Source: Orbilia blumenaviensis
Taxonomy: Eukaryota > Ascomycota > Orbiliomycetes > Orbiliales > Orbiliaceae
Reading direction: 5' to 3'
DNA length: 64,000 bases
NCBI GenBank assembly: GCA_036872755.1
Contig: JAVHNS010000007.1
Coordinates: 868,001-932,000 of the forward strand
The notes beneath the pieces were generated by a model. It did not search any database. It had not been told where the DNA came from and worked only from the letters and a program-made list of their open reading frames with translations. Made by a program: the position numbers and the translations under genes. This document shows positions 1 through 11,017 of the stretch, in pieces (position 1 is the stretch's first letter; every line of letters begins with the position of its first letter).

Positions 1-67
1 ATTGTGTTAATTTTATACTTAAAAGAGACGGATTGCATTGTATAGAACGGGACGAAAGGATGCCAAA

Positions 68-2798
68 ATGGTGAATCTGCAGCGGAACAGTGGAGGCCTT
101 TTCACTGTCAGGAATTCAGCATCATCGTCGTTACCGTCTCTCCCTCGAGCTCCCTGTGGTGCTTCTACTTCTCCCACTACCATTACTACAACTACTGCTG
201 CTGCCAATAGCAATAGCAATAGCAACAACAACAACAGTGGTGGCAATAGTGCTAACAACAACCAGCGGTCAACCGGCCGACGCAGAACCATTCACGTCTT
301 CCAGGGTGCAGGCCAGGACAACACGCCCGACACCACGTCTCCAACCTCCCAAAGACCCTCAGCCGGACGACGGAAGTCCAACCCGAACAACGTCGTCCTC
401 AAATTCCCCCGGTTTGCAGCCAGGGCCTCTGCCAAACGTTTATTCCAACAGATCGTATCTTCTGCATCCTTTTCAACCTCCCAGCCTGTAGACATCAGAC
501 CATCACCACCCTCTCCTCCCGTGGTTAATATTCCCCCTCCACAGTATTTTCCCGCTCCTACCACTCCTGCTACAACACAAAGACCCACAACTACCACCGC
601 CACCCACAATTCTAACCAGCCTGCTTCGGCAGTAAATACCGGAAGCATGTCCCCGCCAACAATGGTAGCCTTAGGCGGCGGAAGCACAGGTCGAGTAGTT
701 GCGATTGGTGGCGGGAACACGGGAATCCCATCTCATCAGAACGCTTTCTTGGGACAGTCGCCTAGAAGTAGTGGCACATCGCTAGCTACCCGTCATGGTA
801 GATCTGGAAGCGTGGGTTCCACGATATCTTGCCCTGGCGAGAAGCCGCTTGCCAGCACAAGCGGCGGTCAGGTGACTCTTGACATCAGACTTGCAGAGCC
901 TTATTTGTTTTTGCAAGGTTATGATCCACATCATCAGCAAAATGTCGGTGGACCGGCATTGCTTAGAGGAACATTGGTTGTGAAGGTTGCAAAGGCTGCA
1001 AAGTTGAAATCTATCAACTTAGTTTTTAGAGGCCGTACCAGGACGGATTGGCCTGAGGGTGAGAATAACATTCTTTTAACCCCTTTAAGACAGCATTCTA
1101 TACAATATATTACAGAGCTAATAGAGAATTCTTTAGGTATCCCACCGTCTAAGACAGCTTTCTCTGAAGAGAAGGAGATTATGACACATCACTGGCCTTT
1201 CTTCAACGCACAATTTGCTACTGCTGAAACTACCTATGGTGCAGATGCTACCAGATTACTTGCTCCCCCCGAAGCAGACCATAGGCCTGCCCGCTCCCTT
1301 AGCGGGACACCTGGAGCTGGAGCAATCGGGTCTTTGGCTAGAACGTCTTCCCCAATTGGTATCTCAGCCGCATCGGCTACACTCGCGAACGCCACACTCG
1401 CGAATGACAAAAGACTATCTCTGCAACTCAACCAGCGGGGCAGCTTTGGTCGAAGTGAATCTCCGGGCCGTTCTGTCGCCTCCAAGGGCTACAAGTTCTT
1501 TCAACCTGGTGAATACACTTACAATTTCGAGCTCCCGATCGAGAATATTCTCCCAGAGACAATCCAGTGCGATTTGGGAAGTGTTAAATATGAACTTGAG
1601 GCTACGATCGAGCGGGCGGGCGCCTTTAGGCCGAATTTGGTGGGTAAGAAGGATGTTATCTTGATTCGGTGTCCAGCAGACACGAGCTTGGAGCAAGTCG
1701 AACCAATCGCTATCAGCCGTAACTGGGAAGACCAGTTGCATTACGATATCGTGATTTCTGGAAAATCATTCCCAATGGGTTCAGAGATCCCGATTGCCTT
1801 CAAGTTAACACCGTTGGCCAAAGTTCGCTGTCACAGGATCAAAATATATGTCACCGAAAATATTGAATACTTTTGTCGAAACAAGAAAGTTCACAGGATC
1901 GAGCCAACCCGGAAAATCCAGATTTACGAAAAGAGAGCCGATGGGCAAGTACACGGCTCGTACCCTGGTTCGTCGGTCCGTGTGACAGCCGGTGGCCGCC
2001 GAGGAGATCCGGATAACCCGGATTCCGAATTGGGACCCGACCAAAGACTTGGTGATAACCTGCTTGGTGACTTGGAGGGAAACATTATCGGTCCTACTGA
2101 AATGGAATTCAATGTTCGACTTCCAGGATGCGGTGCGAAGGAGGGCAAGATCCACTTTGATACGACGTACAAGAATATACAGGTTCATCATTGGATTAAG
2201 GTGAGACCATTCTCGCTTGTATTGATCATGCTGTGTTACAGAAACTAACAAGTCGCTTTAGATCGTGATGAGACTTAGCAAAGTTGATCCTAATGACCCT
2301 GGAAAAAGACGTCACTTTGAGATCTCGATTGACTCTCCCTTTCACATCCTATCATGCAAGTGCACCCACGCCAACATCTCTCTGCCAGCATACACAGACC
2401 GTGACAACAACCAACAACCTGCTACATCTTGCAACTGTCCTGGCTCTGCCTCAGGACGGAATACTCCTTTGCCTTTTGGAAATGTCGAAACGGCCCTTCC
2501 GGACACCGCACCAGATGGTACAGCCCGGCCAATGCACCTCCTCCGAGCACCATCTTTCAACCCACCAGCCTTCGATGACGACATCGCGCCGCCGCCATTA
2601 GCTACCCCACCTCCACATTATGATACTGTGGGGAGCGGATTGGCTGACTATTTCGCTCGTCTCGCTGACCAGACTGCAGAAGACGACGATACAGAGGAGG
2701 ACGACAGCCCTGGTGAGAACCTCGAGGTTACGTCACCTACTCGTCTTGCTAGAAGTTTAGACGAGCGTAGGACCTGGGTGCCCGCTACCTCGCTCTAA
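68..2798 (+). CDS. Arrestin-related trafficking adaptor (ART family) with PPxY motifs
   Basis: Two exons, 68-2200 and 2262-2798, give about 889 aa; the intron has donor GTGAGA and acceptor TTTAG. The start is the first in-frame ATG in the window; an upstream exon outside it cannot be excluded. Residues 1-265 are a low-complexity Ser/Thr/Asn/Pro tail. An arrestin N domain starts near residue 268 (VTLDIRLAEPYLFLQG) and is split by a Ser/Ala-rich insert at about 395-475; an arrestin C domain runs from about residue 553. Two PPxY motifs are visible, PPQY (157-160) and PPHY (about 828-831). In ART proteins such motifs recruit the Rsp5/Nedd4 HECT ubiquitin ligase to plasma-membrane transporters and trigger their endocytosis. 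The family assignment is firm; the particular paralogue (Aly, Rod or CreD type) and its cargo are not resolved. Confidence 0.85.
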
Positions 2799-5700
2799 AA
2801 GAGCCTATCGTTACCTTACATCATGATTTATTTTTCGTGCAACATAGCAATCGATTTTCCTTTCATGCGATCGCCAATACACACCACGATCGTCTATTCA
2901 TAACATCATCTCATTACATCCATTTCATTTGTTCATATTATTCTTTAGTGCTTGGCAATATACATCTCGGCGTTATACTGTCTATTCATGGTTGGGTTTT
3001 TTACAATTCGGGCCGTTTTTGATTTCTTCCCCTCAAAAGATTTCCCTGGTGTTAGAGATTTATTATTCTTTTGAATTTGGTTTACAATGATTTTTCTACT
3101 TACTGTACTTTCTATTACTCTGATGTTCCTGGCGTTCAAGGTAGCTTTGCCTTTATTTTACTGAGTATTACCATGTTCTCATGAATTGATCAATGCAATG
3201 CTAGTGTTTACATCCGTCCATTCAAATTGGGGATCTTTTTTTCAGCCTTCAAGATGCATCTTACTTTTCCACACGCTGCTGCCGCTTTTTAATTTGATAT
3301 TGTTCCGCATGCATCCGTGCGTGCGTATACCCCATTTGCTTGGGATTCCCTACCAGTATGAACTGGTGAGATTGCATCGATTGCGTACCTTCTATCATCC
3401 TCTGAATGAATTCTTCGATCTTTGCTTTTGTGTCGCATTCTTCTGATCCAGCAGTGACGACAGCGCTACCGAATTTGGTATCTACTCTTAGGTAGTCTCT
3501 TGAGTTTCTTGTGTGTATGATAAAAGTTTTCGCATTTTGCGGTTTGGTTTTTCATGGATGGAGAGTGTACATATACTACTGGTACTATTAGCTATTCTAA
3601 CATCATTTTCTCATATGGTATTTCAAGTTTGTTTTCAGTCAGTTCGGATAAGGTTATGCTAGAATATATGAGTACCGTATTTCCTCAGTTTGTGAGCGGC
3701 TGGATCTATAGATCTAGACATCTCTAAGATTTGAATGCTGTGAAATATGCGTACAAATCTTATTGTACCGGTCTCCCGCGGACAGATTACGACGTCGATG
3801 TCGTTAATTTATACTTAGTTGATCGAAGGAGTATCTCCAGGTACCGACACCATGGCCCACTACCAACATTCCAATGTCCAGTTTAATTAATTGCTTTTGT
3901 CCAGATCTCTATATATCCCGGCTTCTCTCTCCATGCGGTAGAGCTAAAACATCCTTTTCTAAATAGTTACTATTCCACATGCATCCACGAGCTAAGCATT
4001 ACTGTCACGCAGGAACTTTATATCGATAGATTTGTCCTGAAGATGTACATTCCAGTACAACTGCGGTTAGTCAACAGCCAGAACTTGAGACGTCACAAGG
4101 CCCCCCCAAAAAAAGCCGCCCCGTATCGGCGTTTAAAAAGGGTGAATTTTAAACGGCTACTACTTTTGGGAGAAGAGGAGTGAAAATGGTTTGAAAAAGA
4201 GGAGAATGTGAACTGTGTAGGGGTTTGCTCTCCGTGGATTGGCGGGTAAATCGATCAAATCGGATATCAAATGGCGTGGTGGAAAACCTTCAGGCAGAGA
4301 CATTTATCCTATGGGTGAGAGAAGTATAGCTATGGGATTTATTTGCGAGGATCTATGCATAGATATCTTTTCTATGCGGCTTTTGATTTTTGATAAATGG
4401 GTGTACTGATGTCCCAGAGGTTTGGACCGTTTCCTTCAAAGCTTTAGAAACTGGATCAAATCATGTTTCTCATAAGTTTGCAATGCAACAAACCAAGTTG
4501 CTGAATCCAGCTGGACGCACGATAGATATCGAATAATATATTACCTATCTTATATCACAATTTTGATATCAAAATTAATTTAAAAAAGAATGGATACGAT
4601 ATTATGTTTGCGGGCTTATGAATATTTCACTAATCTTGCTTTCGTAGTATACGTATACACTCTAGCTATAGGTGCCTGAGTCGCGGGGACATGATCGATC
4701 GGGGCCTCTGAAACGCAATTGTTTGAAACTGTGGATATCTTCATACTCTTCCCGCCCCAGGGATAACGTATACCAGTAACAGCTGTAGATCTGCTAAATA
4801 TATTAAATAAAGGGACGACGGGTAAACCTACCATCGAGGCCAGTTGTATACGACTGTATTCCCAATCATCTCGTCAATTCTTTCGTCCAAGAAGGAACAA
4901 GAGTTCTTGGGGTCATCTATCTCAATCGCGGTGCCTTGACTCGAGGCCCACTACTCGAGCCACTTTTCCATCCTTCTGCTCTGAGCCAATGAAGGTAGTT
5001 TGGATTGGGGACCGAGGAAGAGTTTGCCCAATTCCGACTGGCGCAGCACAGCCCAGGTCCACTTAACCCTGGGTCACCAGAAAAAGAGCTGCGGTGAAAC
5101 CGGTCGTACCCCTGGCTATCCCTCATAAGCGACCGAGTCTGCGACAGGCCTCAAACCTGCAACGTCCCGATGACGCTTGGGTGGATAAGTTTAATCGCCC
5201 TTTATCCCACTCCTTTGAATTCTCTGGCTTCAAAGCTTAGCTGGCACCTGCTGCATTCGGCTTCTTGTGAACTGATTTGATACGAGACCAGATGTCACTG
5301 GCGCAATTGCCTGAAGCAGAAGGCACTCTTAGAGCTCTTGTGGAAACCCTTGGGATTTTCTTGTCCTTTTGGCGATCCGGATCGATTTTTCCTGCTGATT
5401 TGCTAGAATCATAGGTAGGAAACTTTGGCCTCCTTGAACGCGGGGCTTTGAGTCTTCGAACGAACTAGGGTGAAGAAGAGGAAGGTCCGTGAAGGTTGAA
5501 CCGCTTCGAACAATGGATGAAGTAGAACATCATTTTTTTTTTTATCGTGAATGACAGAGAATAGCCCCTCGAACAAGAAGGTCTAAATGCATTGTTTTTC
5601 TTTCTTGTCTGAATCGATAGCTGGATCTAGAGAGCACCGTTTGCATGTTAGTCGAACCAAACATAGGGCGTTTATGCAAGGCACGCGAGGGAAGGACCTA

Positions 5701-6370
5701 GGAGGTGCAGCACACTACACCTCGCCCGTTCCAGGTGTCTTTCTTGCCTCACCACCAGTCTTAGCTGGGGAGAAAAAGAAGAAAAGAAGTTTTGGCGGGT
5801 CCCTAAAAAAAAAAAAAAAAAACACAGCCCAGATCGATATACTTAACATCCACACCGGGTATATTCGTTATCCTCCTCCTTCTTTTTCTCTTCTTTTCTG
5901 GTGTTCTTTCCCTTCTTTCCCTTTTACTTTTCCTTTTCTCAGTGTGCTGGCACAATCAAGACATCTCAACCTAGGTTTGTATCTGTTGGGTTTTGCATGT
6001 CGGCTTCACTTCGATTTCATTCTTTATATCGACTCTGCAGCTGGTCTCGTCATTCACTTCGTATCAAGTTCCTTGACGGACAATAAAACCAAAAAAATCT
6101 TTTATCAATCTTTACTTTCTTTACTTGTTCTTCTTCTTCTTTTTTTTGGCCCTCTCTTCTTTTATATTTTATATCCAAATCCCTTCTTTTTTATATATAT
6201 ATTTGGGTGTGTTGTTTTTTGCTTCACGACGGGCTCGTGATCAATATATCTTCTACGACGATAAGAAGTAGAGAACAATTGAAAGTTTCAAGGGGATATT
6301 GAATAAATATATTTATATATACATCCGACAAATCTTTATAACACCGACAACTTGTTTAAAGGAAAAGAAA
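2799..6370. other. Gene-poor intergenic region and leader of the next gene
   Basis: No convincing gene. The first few hundred bases are AT-rich 3' flank of the arrestin gene. Positions 3500-4600 hold no long open frame. From about 5860 the plus strand becomes strongly pyrimidine-rich (TTC/CTT tracts), as is usual for promoters and leaders of ascomycete genes, leading to the ATG at 6371. A 217-codon open frame at 5587-6240 lies in this low-stop sequence and looks accidental. Confidence 0.6.
5805..5822 (+). repeat. Poly-A run, 18 bp
   Basis: An uninterrupted run of 18 A preceded by purine-rich sequence, upstream of the gene starting at 6371. It may be a simple homopolymer, a nucleosome-depleting promoter element, or an old retroposed tail; no flanking duplication was found. 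Confidence 0.8.
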
Positions 6371-8121
6371 ATGCGGACTTTATCAACCTACCGGAGAAGG
6401 GCAGAGGTGGTTCTAGCAATGGTTCCAGTCATGGTTAACGCCGCACCTGCAGCGAATGATATCCGTAGGCGGGACGACGAAGACGATGGTGATGACGATG
6501 ATAAGGACGACAAGGACGATGACGATGATGATGATGATGATGACGAGAAGGATAAATTCACTTCAATCGACCTCGGCTTCGACTTTACATCTGTTGCACC
6601 CAAGCCAACTGGAACCATCCCACCAGCACAACCAACTCGACCTGTAGATGGAGGCCCACAATTCGGATCCGTAAAACCACCGCCTGAAACTACTTCTAGA
6701 TCTGCGGCGCCTCCTAGGCCGACAACAGGCCCGCAGTTTGGAGCCGTACCTGGTGATGATGATAAGAAAGATGATAAAGATGATGATAAGGATGACGATG
6801 ACGATAAGACAACTAGCTCGTCGAGCCGCAGGATTACTTCTTCAACAAGCTCTGCTACTACAACGTCGAGGGATATTGCGACAACAGTGCCATCGACCAC
6901 TTCTTCTGGTAGTAATACTGCATTGCCCGGTGGGACTGATGCTGCTACTGCATCGCCCACGCCTCAGGTTGGCGAATCGGCTGATCATATTCGTATGGAA
7001 ATCGGTATCGGTCTTGGTGTCCTTGGTATGTTGCGACTCAAACTTCGACTGCCCCCCAACCAACATCCGGCATATACTAACAGGTATATTCAGGCTTCTT
7101 TCTCATTCTATCAGTTGCAATCTTCCTCTGGCTTAAGCGTCGAAGAAGGGGTGACGGCTCTATGTGGGGCGCCATCAAGGACCTTGGCCGCCGCAGGACA
7201 AATGAAGATCGTGGTCCAATTGAGCCTACCATGTCTCATACATATGAATCCCGTGCTATGGGAGATCGAGACGAATGGCCCGTAGCTCCTGACGCCGCAG
7301 TCCTAAGCCATGGCGACGTCAAGCGTCTTTCCGAATCCATGTCCGATATTGAACGCTTCACTTCCTTGCGACGCAAATACACCATCTCCAGATCCGTTGA
7401 CATTCCAGTGGATAAACCAATGCCAGAAACCCCAGGAAGACGTGGAAGCAATAGCAGCTATGTCACCATGACTGTCGCCGGTCACCTTCCCCATCCTCGT
7501 ATTTCCGGCTCAGGCTTTGGCGATTCATTCCTTGAAGATATTGAAGAGAGGCAATCACCCACTTTCACGGACCCCTTTGTAGACCCGTACTCTCCAACCA
7601 GTTCATCCATGCCACCGGTTCCACCACCACTCCGCTTCCCCGTCAAACCACTCGCGCCTATCCAGACCGGCCGTGTCAAGGCAATGCACAAATACAGTGC
7701 CAGCGATGAATCCCTAGAACTAACCGACCCTCGCATCCTAAGTCCCGGTGGAAGACTCGTGATCACAAACCGTTCACGAGAAGACTCCGTCCCATCTCTA
7801 CCACCCTCACCGCCTCGAAAGCGAGGTATGAGGAAGAGTAGCCATATTATTCCACTACCTCTAAGAGTAAACCGTGACCAGCTTCCAAAGCAGCTTTGGA
7901 ACAACCGCGAGAGTGGTCTTAGTGTTGACTCGGAAGGACCGGCTCGTCACCGCGGTGTTAAGAGCTGGGTTAGCCACGAAGTTGAGGTTAGAGAAAGATA
8001 CCCTGCGATTGAGGAGGTTGATAGCCCATTATACGCTCGGAGCGAAGCTACATTGTACAACAGATATAGCATTAATAGCGGGATGGATACCAGGCGCACG
8101 GAGTATGAGTACTATCGTTAA
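6371..8121 (+). CDS. Secreted-type single-pass membrane protein with poly-Asp ectodomain, unknown function
   Basis: Exons 6371-7025 and 7094-8121 give 560 aa. The intron has donor GTATGT, a TACTAAC branch point and acceptor TTCAG, and its removal creates an unbroken transmembrane helix. Layout: signal peptide (about residues 1-28, ending near NAAPA) followed by a dibasic RRR that could be a Kex2-type site; an ectodomain with two Asp/Lys-rich tracts (about residues 38-60 and 130-150), including a run of ten Asp encoded by GAT/GAC repeats; two copies of a GPQFGxV motif; a Ser/Thr-rich stretch; one transmembrane helix at about 210-232 followed by KRRRR as stop-transfer; then a cytoplasmic tail of about 325 aa rich in Ser/Pro. 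The layout resembles fungal cell-surface sensors (Mid2/WSC-like), but no Cys-rich domain is present and homology is not claimed. Convergent with the next gene. Confidence 0.75.
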
Positions 8122-8446
8122 ACTTCAGGTTTTGTAGAGGTGTTTGGTTGAACTGTCATTTCTTTTTCTTTCTTTCTTGGTGGCCGGTTGATTCCCTTCT
8201 TGATCTTGCAATTTGGCGACCTTCTTTCCCTCATTCTTTAACTTTAATGTGTATATATTTTGGATCATTCATTCAAGCTTTCGAATGGCCCATAACAGCC
8301 TTGGGAACCCCTTGGCATTGTTTTGGTGTGCAATTGGTTGTTTCTTTCACACTTCTCTCTCAATCTTTCGAAATTTCGTAATGGCGGGTGGGAAAAAGGA
8401 TAATGGAGTCTTGTCTTTTTCTTTTGGATTATCATAGAACGAAACC
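8122..8446. other. Short convergent intergenic spacer
   Basis: Spacer of 325 bp between two genes that converge. T-rich on the plus strand; it presumably holds both 3' ends. Nothing else seen. Confidence 0.6.
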
Positions 8447-9305
8447 TTACACTGAAAACAAAACAAGATCGTTGTACCATGTGTAGAAGCCGATGACAGC
8501 CAAGGTTGATACGGCAGGGATTATATCCATCTGAATGATTGAGTAGATAAGTACGGTCCCAAGTGGGGGGATCATTTTCATAATGGCGTAGTAGCCGTTA
8601 TGGTTGACGTTGTATATCATCCAGCAGCCACAGAGGACTGCGATGGCCGCGAAGCAGACTTGCATTGCCACCAAAGCTCTGCGTGGGTGAGTTAAGTAGA
8701 GGACGAACCATAACACTTTTGTGGCACACGACACTTTGTCAGTATTGTACTCTAAATATTGTATCACGATATTTCATGGTATCGAGAAACAACAAACGAA
8801 GCTTAGGTTACTCACCTGGAAACGATTTCACAGTTCGACCAATTGACTCCCAATAGTCTGTCTCTTCAAGGTACTGTTTCTGCACGAGAACATAAAATGC
8901 AAAGAGCAGCATTGTCAACGGGATCGCGAGGAAGAACGTCTGTCCGATATCTCCAACCACCAGCTCGTCGTCATCATCATCATCCTCGCCTTCACCCTTC
9001 CCTTTCTTGTCATCATCCTTCTTTCGCCCCTTTTCCTTCAAGAATTCATTCGTAGGTCCCGACCTATCCGGCAGTCCCATCGGTATATTATAAGATTCGT
9101 ATGTGATTTTCCCACCCTTTTTCTGGTCCTTGGATAGTGCATCCGCCAATGGAGCTTGTAGATGCTTCAGGTCAAACGGCACGCCGTTCTGTGGAAGGTT
9201 GGCACCGATCTGGTCCATTAGGTTTTTCCGTGGTATCTCTTCGACCTCGGAGCCAGAGTCGGCTCTGGCCGCTTTGGGCTTCTGGTTCTTCCGCTGTCGA
9301 GCCAT
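8447..9305 (-). CDS. Fungal multi-pass membrane protein (DUF7719-like)
   Basis: Exon 1 is 9305-8816 and exon 2 is 8715-8447, giving 252 aa. The donor is GTGAGT; an ATACTGAC branch point precedes the chosen acceptor CACAAAAG, which restores the reading SFPVLWFVLY. The N-terminal half is hydrophilic, with a Lys-rich start and an Asp run near residue 110, and faces one side of a membrane. About four hydrophobic helices follow (roughly residues 120-143, 163-177, 185-203 and 222-242). The motif PPLGT sits before the last helix. This matches my recollection of a fungal domain of unknown function (DUF7719), a call made from memory. No biochemical role is known. Divergent from the GPI12 gene, so both may use the same 576-bp promoter region. 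Confidence 0.65.
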
Positions 9306-9881
9306 TATTGGGGGTTTGTCGGCCGTCTCTGTGGCTGGTTAATTTGTAAATCGTCGAACGAAGGAAGTTTGATTTATAATATCGAATGATACTAGCATAA
9401 TAATAATAATAGGCACGAGTATATAACTCGCGAAGGGCTTGTAAAACTTGAACCGAAACGCGTGGGTGGTGTGCAGATTCGAAGCCAAGCCAGGGACCTA
9501 GCAAGTAGGAAAGGTACCAAAGGAGTGGAGCTACCCCGGACCAATTGCCAACCAACTCGTTCATGTTCATCCGGGAAACTTCACCACGAACAACCACCCA
9601 AGACAAGCCTCATGGTCCGAGCACCATTGAGCCTGAATCTCGACACCGACTAGTCGACTCCAGAAGTGGACATTCTGAGGGAACCGGCGACATATAGTGC
9701 ACGTTCCTCTGAGGTGTTTTTTTTATTATTATTTATAAAATCCAATGCGTGGCCTCTTTACCTCCTATCCCTCCTTATTCTTCAGTATCGGCATATGTAT
9801 AAGTAAATTCTTTTAGGTGGTAGTCGTAGACAGGGTTATCTTGGTGACAGTGCAAAAAACATCAATTATCACAATCGCAAT
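9306..9881. promoter_or_regulatory. Divergent promoter region between the DUF7719-like gene and gpi12
   Basis: A 576-bp region between two start codons on opposite strands. It contains a short ATA/ATT trinucleotide run near 9398-9411. No defined operator motif could be assigned. Confidence 0.5.
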
Positions 9882-10823
9882 ATGTCGACGATACAAAGCC
9901 CTCGTGGTCTCGGTGTATTCCTACTCCTACCGATCCTAATGGCTGCATTCTGGTCAGTTCATAACCTCTTCTCCCTCCTATTATAGCTGAGCATACAGAA
10001 AAATACTAACATATCTCCCCAAAGCAGCTACTACACCCTCAACCAGCTCTCCTCACACTCCCCAATCCGAAATCGCAACATCGCGCTCCTGATAGCCCAC
10101 CCAGACGATGAGGCCATGTTCTTTTCCCCCACAATACAGTCCCTTGTAGACCCATCCCTCAAGAACACCGTCCAAATAGTCTGCTTCTCAATCGGTAACG
10201 CCGAAGGTATCGGCAACATCCGCGAAACCGAATTATTAGCATCCGCAGACCTTCTAGGAGTTCCAAATGCTACACAAAGCGTGCTCATTTACGATGAACC
10301 AGGATTACCAGATTCCATGACACAGGCTTGGCCAGAGGATCTGGTAGCTTCGGTGATTTCGGAGTCGTTGAAGGACCTGAGGGAAGAGAATAATGGGAGC
10401 AAGGTCGATACTTTCATCACTTTTGATAAAGGCGGTGTATCTTCCCACCCGAATCATATCTCGCTGCTGAGGGGTGCAAAATACTATTTACGGCATTATC
10501 CAGTACATCATGAGATTCTTCTATATACTCTGGACACGGTGCCGATATACAGAAAATATCTTAGCATATTCGATGCTTTCATCACAACTCTGTTGGAGAG
10601 GAAGAGCGATGATACACTGCAGGGAGAGGGAGAGGAAGGATACAGCGGTAACGGAGCACCGAAATCTGCGATGTATCTGAGTAATTGGCAGGCATACAGA
10701 ACCGCGCAGAGGGCAATGACAGAGGGGCATAAGAGCCAGATGGTGTGGTTCAGATGGGGGTGGATTACACTGAGTCGCTATATGGTGTTTAACAACCTAG
10801 TGCTAGATACGGATAGATCTTAG
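9882..10823 (+). CDS. gpi12: N-acetylglucosaminyl-phosphatidylinositol de-N-acetylase (PIG-L/GPI12)
   Basis: Exons 9882-9952 and 10028-10823 give 288 aa. The intron uses an unusual GTCAGT donor, a TACTAAC branch point and acceptor AAAGCAG; splicing joins the membrane anchor to the catalytic domain in frame. One N-terminal hydrophobic helix (about residues 9-24) would anchor the enzyme in the ER membrane. The catalytic metal-binding motif AHPDDE lies just after (about residues 48-53), and a second metal-ligand region GGVSSHPNH follows near residue 160. The enzyme removes the acetyl group from GlcNAc-PI, the second step of GPI-anchor synthesis (EC 3.5.1.89). Length is normal for the family. Convergent with the PPR gene, only 194 bp away. 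Confidence 0.92.
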
Positions 10824-11017
10824 ATCCAACCTAAGGGCAAGATGGGCTAATGGAGGGAGCAGAGCGAGACGTAGAACCCCATCAATTGGGCCAAGACTTT
10901 TTGTAAATGGTATCTATATCTAATCTAAACTTGTACATTATAACGCTTTATAATCCCAAAATTTCTGCTGCTGCCAAAAATATGTACAATCAACCTCTCG
11001 TTAGCCCATGGTTTCTT

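Noticed and set aside
5115..5185. Minus-strand stem-loop resembling a tRNA T arm with flanking AAGCG/CGCTT
   Set aside because: No D arm or anticodon arm and the B box deviates from consensus; probably chance.
5587..6240. 217-codon plus-strand open frame
   Set aside because: It lies in pyrimidine-rich leader sequence, the product is low-complexity Phe/Leu/Ser, and it ends just before a well-supported gene; no domain seen.
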